DNA of 38,425 nucleotides from Ruminococcus sp. GTDB taxonomy: Bacteria > Bacillota > Clostridia > Oscillospirales > Acutalibacteraceae. The stretch lies in assembly GCA_024403825.1 (NCBI GenBank), contig JAKSRB010000011.1, positions 1 through 38,425 of the forward strand. The letters are read 5' to 3'. Below, in pieces: positions 33,613-38,425 of the stretch (its first letter is position 1; every line of letters begins with the position of its first letter). The position numbers and the translations under genes are program-made. The notes under the pieces are model-generated. The model was given only the letters and a program-made list of their open reading frames with translations. It had not been told where the DNA came from and did no database searches.

Positions 33613-33641
33613 TTGCAATAATTAAAACATTATGGTAAAAT
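33613..33641 (+). promoter_or_regulatory. S10 operon promoter
   Basis: TTGCAA (33613-33618) and TAAAAT (33636-33641) are 17 bases apart, with TG at 33633-33634 making an extended -10. The start site is near 33648, which leaves a leader of about 305 bases before rpsJ. The preceding gap 33417-33612 holds no gene or repeat I recognise. Confidence 0.75.
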
Positions 33642-33647
33642 ACTACT

Positions 33648-33954
33648 TGTGTGTTAAAGCACACAGACTGCAAAGATATGCGATGAAGCGGGAGGTTGCG
33701 ACTGAAACAGGTCGGTTTTTCCGTGGAGTATGTCCGATTTTAAACCGGGCGATTTACAATGAAACACGAGCTTAAACGAGATGGCAGTGGGGTTGCTATG
33801 CCATAATTATGCTCATTTGGCTTTCAGAACTTCCCGGTTTAACTGAATAGTTAAACGGGTTTTTTAATGCAGGGTGAGGAAACACCCGGCACAGTTTCAA
33901 AAACTTTTTGAAAGCAAACGCCCGCCAACTAAATTTATTAAGGAGGCGACGATA
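33648..33954 (+). ncRNA. Structured leader of the S10 ribosomal operon with attenuator
   Basis: The leader has several hairpins, such as ATGGCA (33781-33786) with TGCCAT (33799-33804), and GGGTG...CACCC near 33873-33888. Segment 33740-33749 (TTAAACCGGG) can pair perfectly, 10 bp, with 33833-33842, the left arm of the terminator at 33833-33865. Two exclusive folds can therefore be read from sequence, the hallmark of transcription attenuation. The ligand is probably a ribosomal protein of the operon (L4 does this in E. coli), but the sequence is not that of the E. coli leader. Confidence 0.7.
33833..33865 (+). terminator. Attenuator terminator inside the S10 leader
   Basis: CCCGGTTTAAC (33833-33843) pairs with GTTAAACGGG (33850-33859) with one bulged G, around a 6-base loop, followed by six T (33860-33865). 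It lies about 90 bases before the rpsJ start, so it must be bypassed for the operon to be expressed. Confidence 0.85.
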
Positions 33955-34266
33955 ATGGCAGTCAAGGAAAAGATCAGAATAAGATTAAAGGGTTATGATC
34001 ATCAGCTCGTTGATCAGTCAGCTGAAAGAATCGTAGCAACAGCAAAGCGTACAGGTGCCAGAGTTTCAGGTCCAGTGCCACTTCCAACAGAGAAGCAGAT
34101 TGTTACAATTCTTCGTGCTGTTCATAAGTATAAGGACAGCCGTGAGCAGTTTGAAATCAGAACTCACAAGCGTCTTATCGACATCTTAAGACCGTCAAAC
34201 AAGACAGTCGAGGCTCTTACGAGCTTAGAGCTCCCTGCCGGCGTTGATATTGAGATTAAGTTATAA
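33955..34266 (+). CDS. rpsJ: Small ribosomal subunit protein S10
   Basis: S10 is a 30S head protein that also partners NusB in antitermination. The 103-residue protein begins [20 protein letters not shown] and contains [20 protein letters not shown] and [12 protein letters not shown], all family signatures. I chose the ATG at 33955, preceded by AAGGAGGCGACGATA, rather than an in-frame ATG at 33874, which would add 27 residues unlike any S10 and overlaps the leader hairpin. It is the first gene after the attenuator. Confidence 0.97.
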   Translation: MAVKEKIRIRLKGYDHQLVDQSAERIVATAKRTGARVSGPVPLPTEKQIVTILRAVHKYKDSREQFEIRTHKRLIDILRPSNKTVEALTSLELPAGVDIEIKL

Positions 34267-34300
34267 TCTACGATACCAACCTACAAGCAGACAGGGTCAA

Positions 34301-34316
34301 GTTGGCAGATGCCAAC
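34301..34316 (+). promoter_or_regulatory. Small hairpin in the rpsJ-rplC gap
   Basis: GTTGGC (34301-34306) pairs with GCCAAC (34311-34316) around AGAT, within the 76-base gap between rpsJ and rplC and upstream of the rplC ribosome site. There is no T-run, so it is not a terminator; RNA processing or translation control of rplC is possible. Confidence 0.4.
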
Positions 34317-34342
34317 CAATAACCTATAAGGAGGAAATATAA

Positions 34343-34975
34343 ATGCAGAAGGCAATCATCGGTAAGAAAATCGGTATGACACAGATTTTCGATGAAAAGG
34401 GAGTAGTTATCCCTGTAACTGTAATCGAAGCAGGCCCTTGCGTGGTAACAGCTAAGAAAACAGTTGAAAATGACGGCTATGCAGCAGTTCAGATTGGTTT
34501 TGGCGATTTAAAGCCTCACAAAGTGAACAAGCCTATGAAGGGTTTCTTCGATAAGGCTGGCGTAGCTCCAAAGAAAACACTTAAAGAATTCCGCTTTACA
34601 GATACTGACGCTTACAATGTAGGCGATCTCGTAAAAGCAGATGTATTTACCCCTGGTGACAAGATTGATGTTACTGGCAAGAGCAAGGGTAAGGGTACAG
34701 CAGGTGTTATTAAGAGATGGAACTTCCATCGTCTTAAGGAAACACATGGTACAGGTCCTTGTGTTCGTCACGGCGGTTCAATCGGTGCCTGCTCATCACC
34801 TTCAAGAGTATGGAAGGGCAAGAGAATGGCAGGTCATCTTGGTGCAGAGCAGGTTACAGTTCAGAACCTCACAGTAGTTAAGGTTGATGTTGAAAACAAC
34901 CTCATCGCTGTTAAGGGTGCTGTTCCTGGTCCAAATAAGGGAATCGTTGTAATCAGAGATTCCGTTAAGGCTTAA
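34343..34975 (+). CDS. rplC: Large ribosomal subunit protein L3
   Basis: L3 is an early 50S assembly protein whose loop reaches the peptidyl-transferase region. The 210-residue length is normal. It begins [20 protein letters not shown], and the glycine- and basic-rich loop [20 protein letters not shown] followed by [15 protein letters not shown] is the conserved signature reaching the catalytic centre. AAGGAGGAAATATAA precedes the ATG. Confidence 0.97.
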   Translation: MQKAIIGKKIGMTQIFDEKGVVIPVTVIEAGPCVVTAKKTVENDGYAAVQIGFGDLKPHKVNKPMKGFFDKAGVAPKKTLKEFRFTDTDAYNVGDLVKADVFTPGDKIDVTGKSKGKGTAGVIKRWNFHRLKETHGTGPCVRHGGSIGACSSPSRVWKGKRMAGHLGAEQVTVQNLTVVKVDVENNLIAVKGAVPGPNKGIVVIRDSVKA

Positions 34976-34991
34976 GGAAGGGGGATTATAA

Positions 34992-35615
34992 ATGCCAAGT
35001 TTATCAGTAGTAAATATGGAGGGCAAGAGCGTAGGTACAATCGAGCTTGCTGAATCCGTATTCGGTATTGAGCCTAATGCGGCTGTAATGCATCAGATGG
35101 TAGTAAATTACCTTGCATCACAGCGTCAGGGCACACAGTCCGCTCTTACAAGAGCAGAGGTTTCTGGTGGCGGTAAAAAGCCATGGAGACAGAAGGGTAC
35201 AGGTCGTGCAAGACAGGGTTCAACTCGTTCACCACAGTGGACACACGGCGGCGTTGTATTCGCTCCAAAGCCAAGAAACTATAGATTTACTGTAAATAAG
35301 AAAGTAAGAAGACTTGCTATGAAGTCAGCTTTCTCATCAAAGGCTCAGGAGAATGAAATCATTATCGTTGATTCAATCTCACTTGACGAATATAAAACAA
35401 AGAAAATTGTTGCTATGCTTAATGCTATCGGTGCAGCTAAGAAAACTCTCTTAGTTCTCCCAGAGGTTGACAGCAAGGTAATCAAATCAGCAAACAACAT
35501 TCCAGGCGTTAAGACAGCTCAGGTTAATACATTGAATGTTTATGACATTCTCAATGCAGGCAGTCTTGTAATCGTTAAGGATGCTGTAAGCAAGATTGAG
35601 GAGGTATATGCATGA
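34992..35615 (+). CDS. rplD: Large ribosomal subunit protein L4
   Basis: L4 binds 23S rRNA near the exit tunnel. Residues 40-90 hold the tunnel loop [20 protein letters not shown] followed by [20 protein letters not shown]. The 207-residue length is typical. In E. coli L4 also represses its own operon through the leader; a comparable role here is plausible because a structured leader precedes the operon, but it is not shown. The gene starts 16 bases after rplC and its last 4 bases overlap the rplW start. Confidence 0.97.
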   Translation: MPSLSVVNMEGKSVGTIELAESVFGIEPNAAVMHQMVVNYLASQRQGTQSALTRAEVSGGGKKPWRQKGTGRARQGSTRSPQWTHGGVVFAPKPRNYRFTVNKKVRRLAMKSAFSSKAQENEIIIVDSISLDEYKTKKIVAMLNAIGAAKKTLLVLPEVDSKVIKSANNIPGVKTAQVNTLNVYDILNAGSLVIVKDAVSKIEEVYA

Positions 35616-35905
35616 TCGCTCATGATATTGTTATCCGCCCGATTATTACTGAAAAAAGTATGCTCGGTGCAGTAAATAAGGTATATACTTTCGAGGTTGC
35701 CAAGTGCGCAAACAAAATCGAAATTGCTAAAGCTTGTGAAGAAATCTTCAAGGTTAAGGTTGCTAAAGTAAACACAGTAAGTGTTCGTGGCAAGTTCCGC
35801 CGTCAGGGCAGAAATAACGGTGGCTATTCAAAGTCTTGGAAAAAGGCTATTGTAAAGCTCACAGAAGACAGCAAGCCTATCGAATTTTTTGAAGGCATGA
35901 TGTAA
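35612..35905 (+). CDS. rplW: Large ribosomal subunit protein L23
   Basis: L23 lies at the tunnel exit and docks trigger factor and SRP. The 97-residue protein starts with an ATG in the ATGA overlap of the rplD stop, showing translational coupling. It contains [20 protein letters not shown] and [20 protein letters not shown], conserved in the family. An 80-base gap before rplB follows it. Confidence 0.96.
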   Translation: MIAHDIVIRPIITEKSMLGAVNKVYTFEVAKCANKIEIAKACEEIFKVKVAKVNTVSVRGKFRRQGRNNGGYSKSWKKAIVKLTEDSKPIEFFEGMM

Positions 35906-35984
35906 GTCTGAAAAATCTTCAGACAGAATGTATGGGAACAAAGCCATATTCCCGCAAATCCATCATGAGGAGAGTGAAAACTAA

Positions 35985-36818
35985 ATGGCAATTAAAGTAT
36001 ATAAGCCGACCATCAATTCAAGAAGAAATATGTCGGTTACAGATTATTCAGGTCTTTCAAAGGTTGCTCCTGAAAAAAGCTTGCTTGCTCCTTTAAACAA
36101 GAAAGCCGGCCGTAACAGCTACGGCAGAATCACAGTTCGTCACAGAGGTGGCGGAAACCGCAGAAAGTACCGTATTATAGATTTCAAGCGTCAGAAGTTT
36201 GATGTAGAGGCTACAGTTAAGACTATCGAGTACGATCCAAACCGTTCAGCATTCATCGCTCTTATCGAGTACACTGACGGCGTTAAGTCTTACATCATCG
36301 CTCCAGACGGTCTTAAGGTTGGCGATGTTGTTGTTGCTGGTGAAAACGCAGATGTTAAGCCAGGTAACGCACTTCCACTTACAGCTATCCCTGTAGGTAC
36401 ATTTATCCACAATGTAGAGCTTTATCCAGGCAGAGGTGCTCAGCTTGCTCGTTCAGCAGGTAATATGGCACAGCTTATGGCTAAAGAAAATGGTCTTGCT
36501 CTTTTAAGACTTCCTTCAGGTGAGCTCAGAAATGTTCCTGAAAGCTGTATGGCTACAATCGGTGTTGTTGGTAACACAGACCACAACAATGTTAAAATCG
36601 GTAAAGCAGGCCGTAAGAGAAATATGGGCTGGAGACCTACAGTTCGTGGTTCTGTAATGAACCCTAATGACCATCCACACGGTGGTGGTGAGGGTAAGTC
36701 ACCAGTTGGTCGTCCGGGACCTGTTACTCCTTGGGGTAAGCCTGCTCTCGGTTACAAGACTCGTAAGAATAAGAAGAGCAGCGATAAGCTTATCGTTCGT
36801 AGAAGAAACGGTAAGTAA
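35985..36818 (+). CDS. rplB: Large ribosomal subunit protein L2
   Basis: L2 is the most conserved 50S protein and needed for peptidyl transfer and subunit joining. The 277-residue protein has [20 protein letters not shown] early, and the C-terminal signature [20 protein letters not shown] followed by [20 protein letters not shown], including the catalytically important His in HPHGGGEG. The gene uses GAGGAGAGTGAAAACTAA before ATG. All features are normal. Confidence 0.97.
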   Translation: MAIKVYKPTINSRRNMSVTDYSGLSKVAPEKSLLAPLNKKAGRNSYGRITVRHRGGGNRRKYRIIDFKRQKFDVEATVKTIEYDPNRSAFIALIEYTDGVKSYIIAPDGLKVGDVVVAGENADVKPGNALPLTAIPVGTFIHNVELYPGRGAQLARSAGNMAQLMAKENGLALLRLPSGELRNVPESCMATIGVVGNTDHNNVKIGKAGRKRNMGWRPTVRGSVMNPNDHPHGGGEGKSPVGRPGPVTPWGKPALGYKTRKNKKSSDKLIVRRRNGK

Positions 36819-36842
36819 GGCAGAGAAAGGAGCTTATTTAAT

Positions 36843-37115
36843 ATGAGTAGAAGTACTAAAAAAGGCCCTTTTGTACAGCCTGTATTGATTAAAAGGGTTC
36901 GTGAAATGAACGAAGCTGGCGAAAAGAGAATTTTAAAGACATGGTCAAGAAGTTCAACAATTTTCCCAGAGTTCGTTGGTCATACATTTGCCGTTCATGA
37001 CGGCCGTAAGCATGTTCCTGTATATGTAACTGAAGATATGGTTGGACATAAGCTCGGTGAGTTTGCTCCAACAAGAACTTTCAAGGGACATAGCGGTTCT
37101 AAGACATCAAGATAA
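36843..37115 (+). CDS. rpsS: Small ribosomal subunit protein S19
   Basis: S19 is in the 30S head and contacts S13 and the A-site tRNA region. The 90-residue protein starts [18 protein letters not shown] and carries [19 protein letters not shown] then [20 protein letters not shown], the full family signature. The gap from rplB is 24 bases with an AAAGGAG site. Confidence 0.97.
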   Translation: MSRSTKKGPFVQPVLIKRVREMNEAGEKRILKTWSRSSTIFPEFVGHTFAVHDGRKHVPVYVTEDMVGHKLGEFAPTRTFKGHSGSKTSR

Positions 37116-37134
37116 GCGGAAGGAGAGTATTGCG

Positions 37135-37473
37135 ATGGAAGCAAAGGCATATGCGAAATTTGTTCGTATTTCACCTCGCAAGGTTGGCGTTGTTCTTGAC
37201 CTTATCAGAGGCAAAGACGCTAAATATGCGGAGGCTGTTCTCAAGCACACTCCTAAGGCCGCTTGTGAGCCACTTTTAAAGTTGCTCCATTCAGCTATGG
37301 CTAATGCTGAGAATAACCATGATATGGATGTATCCAGACTCTACATTGCAGAATGCAATGCTACAGCAGGTCCTATCCTTAAAAGAATTCGTCCAAGAGC
37401 ACAGGGCAGAGCGTTCAGAATTAACAAGAGAACTTCTCACATTTCTCTCGTACTCAAGGAAAAAGAAGATTAA
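37135..37473 (+). CDS. rplV: Large ribosomal subunit protein L22
   Basis: L22 lines the exit tunnel through its long hairpin. The chosen start at 37135 ([20 protein letters not shown]) follows GGAAGGAGAG and gives 112 residues, the expected size. An upstream in-frame ATG at 37042 would overlap rpsS by 74 bases and adds residues absent from L22. The tunnel hairpin [20 protein letters not shown] is intact, with no sign of macrolide-resistance changes that I can see. Confidence 0.97.
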   Translation: MEAKAYAKFVRISPRKVGVVLDLIRGKDAKYAEAVLKHTPKAACEPLLKLLHSAMANAENNHDMDVSRLYIAECNATAGPILKRIRPRAQGRAFRINKRTSHISLVLKEKED

Positions 37474-37486
37474 GGGAGGTTAGATT

Positions 37487-38161
37487 ATGGGTCAGAAAGT
37501 TAATCCACACGGTCTTCGTGTTGGTGTTATTAAAGATTGGGATTCCCGTTGGTTTGCAAGCAAGAAGGATTTCGGCGACACACTCGTTGAAGACTATAAC
37601 CTTCGTAAAATGCTTAAAGCACAGCTTTACAACTTCGGTATCGCAAAGATTGAAATTGAGCGTAGCGGCAACAAAGTAAAAATCAGCATTTTCTGTGCTA
37701 AGCCAGGCCTTATCATTGGTAAGGGCGGTGCTGAGATTGAAAAGCTCAAGGCTCAGTGTGAAAAATTCCTTAACGGCAAGCAGGTTGCTATCAATGTTGT
37801 TGAGGTTAAGGCTCCTGAACTCGATGCACAGCTCGCAGCTGAAAGCATTGCTCAGCAGCTCGAAAAGAGAATTTCTTTCCGTAGAGCTATGAAGCAGGCT
37901 ATCGGCAATGCAATGCGTCGTGGAGCTAAGGGTATAAAAGTTATGTGTTCAGGTCGTCTCGGCGGTGCTGAAATCGCTCGTTCAGAGCAGTATCACGAGG
38001 GTACTATTCCACTACAGACACTTCGTGCAGATATAGACTACGGTTTTGCTGAGGCAAACACAACCTATGGTAAAATAGGTGTTAAGGTTTGGCTTTACAA
38101 GGGCGAAGTTCTTAACGAGGTTAAGTCAAGAAAGCCTCGTAGAGAAGGAGGCAGAAAGTAA
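37487..38161 (+). CDS. rpsC: Small ribosomal subunit protein S3
   Basis: S3 shapes the mRNA entry channel with S4 and S5. The 224-residue protein starts [20 protein letters not shown] and has the KH domain motif [17 protein letters not shown] (about 74-90), then [20 protein letters not shown]. Its stop TAA overlaps the rplP ATG by one base (38161), indicating translational coupling. Confidence 0.97.
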   Translation: MGQKVNPHGLRVGVIKDWDSRWFASKKDFGDTLVEDYNLRKMLKAQLYNFGIAKIEIERSGNKVKISIFCAKPGLIIGKGGAEIEKLKAQCEKFLNGKQVAINVVEVKAPELDAQLAAESIAQQLEKRISFRRAMKQAIGNAMRRGAKGIKVMCSGRLGGAEIARSEQYHEGTIPLQTLRADIDYGFAEANTTYGKIGVKVWLYKGEVLNEVKSRKPRREGGRK

Positions 38162-38425
38162 TGTTATTACCTAAGAGAGTTAAGTACAGAAGAGTACACA
38201 GAGGTCGTATGACCGGTAAGGCTCTTCGTGGTAACAAGGTTACTTATGGTGAATACGGTCTTCAGGCTACAGAGCCTGCATGGATTACTTCAAATCAGAT
38301 TGAAGCTGCCCGTGTTGCCATGACTCGTTACTGCAAAAGATTTGGTAAAGTATGGATTAAAATATTCCCGGACAAGCCTGTTACTGCTAAGCCAGCAGAA
38401 ACTCGAATGGGTTCAGGTAAAGGTT
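38161..38425 (+). CDS. rplP: Large ribosomal subunit protein L16 (3' end outside window)
   Basis: L16 sits near the A-site and contacts tRNA. The visible 88 residues begin [20 protein letters not shown] and continue [40 protein letters not shown] and TRMGSGKG, all matching L16. The gene is cut by the right edge; roughly 50 further residues are expected, followed by rpmC and rpsQ if the usual order holds. Confidence 0.96.
   Translation, partial: MLLPKRVKYRRVHRGRMTGKALRGNKVTYGEYGLQATEPAWITSNQIEAARVAMTRYCKRFGKVWIKIFPDKPVTAKPAETRMGSGKG

Noticed and set aside
33874-33954. 27-residue N-terminal extension of S10
   Set aside because: It lies in the structured leader, has no ribosome site of its own and does not resemble S10; the ATG at 33955 follows AAGGAGG.
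37042-37134. N-terminal extension of L22
   Set aside because: It would overlap rpsS by 74 bases and the family start [11 protein letters not shown] is at 37135 with a good ribosome site.
1-38425. CRISPR arrays, tRNA or rRNA genes, phage genes
   Set aside because: No regularly spaced repeats, no cloverleaf or rRNA sequence, and no phage structural or integrase genes were seen.

Overview
The window looks like a chromosomal segment of a low-GC, Gram-positive, spore-forming Clostridia member, most likely Ruminococcaceae/Oscillospirales. The reasons are AT-rich codon use, strong AGGAGG ribosome sites, TTG/GTG starts, a SpoVAC homologue, a MurT/GatD pair, a class B sortase, a single-chain GlyRS, THF and FMN riboswitches, and a Firmicutes-order S10 ribosomal operon. 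I cannot name the species from sequence alone.

Layout. (1) 1-4230 is a patchy accessory segment: a perfect 38-bp palindrome, small unknown genes, the 3' remnant of a DUF262/DUF1524-type (GmrSD-like) HNH nuclease, and a hepT-like toxin gene preceded by only the tail of its mntA-like nucleotidyltransferase partner. A membrane-anchored alpha/beta hydrolase and two unknown genes follow. (2) 4235-9953 is a leftward operon with a clear promoter: pepV-like dipeptidase, DUF975-like membrane protein, GT2 glycosyltransferase, LicD-like transferase, small membrane protein and nnrD. (3) 10033-18365 holds a YfhO-type membrane protein, the 5'-nucleotidase yfbR, an LCP cell-wall ligase, a LytS-like histidine kinase with a SARP-like response regulator, a lipoprotein, and a 50-aa ORF. 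(4) 18555-21248 is lepB-murT-gatD, in which GatD has lost its glutaminase residues. (5) glyQS and spoVAC run leftward. (6) 23545-29601 runs rightward: cysteine desulfurase, thiI, an unusual multidomain sortase B, a small protein possibly related to the sortase's N-terminal domain, and an EctB-type aminotransferase. (7) 29691-31536 carries two ECF S-components, folT and ribU, each behind its own promoter, riboswitch and terminator. (8) 31580-33416 runs leftward: a cobO-like adenosyltransferase, a DUF3592-like membrane protein and a free-standing EF-Tu domain-II protein. (9) 33613 to the end is the S10 operon (rpsJ, rplC, rplD, rplW, rplB, rpsS, rplV, rpsC, partial rplP) behind a long leader with an attenuator whose alternative pairing can be read directly.

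The dominant theme of the middle is cell envelope building: LCP ligase, MurT/GatD, signal peptidase, sortase, LicD/GT2 and YfhO. The most unusual items are the inactive-looking GatD with a matching altered MurT, the sortase B fused to a cytoplasmic MoCF/CinA-like domain, the stand-alone EF-Tu domain II, and the S10 leader attenuator.
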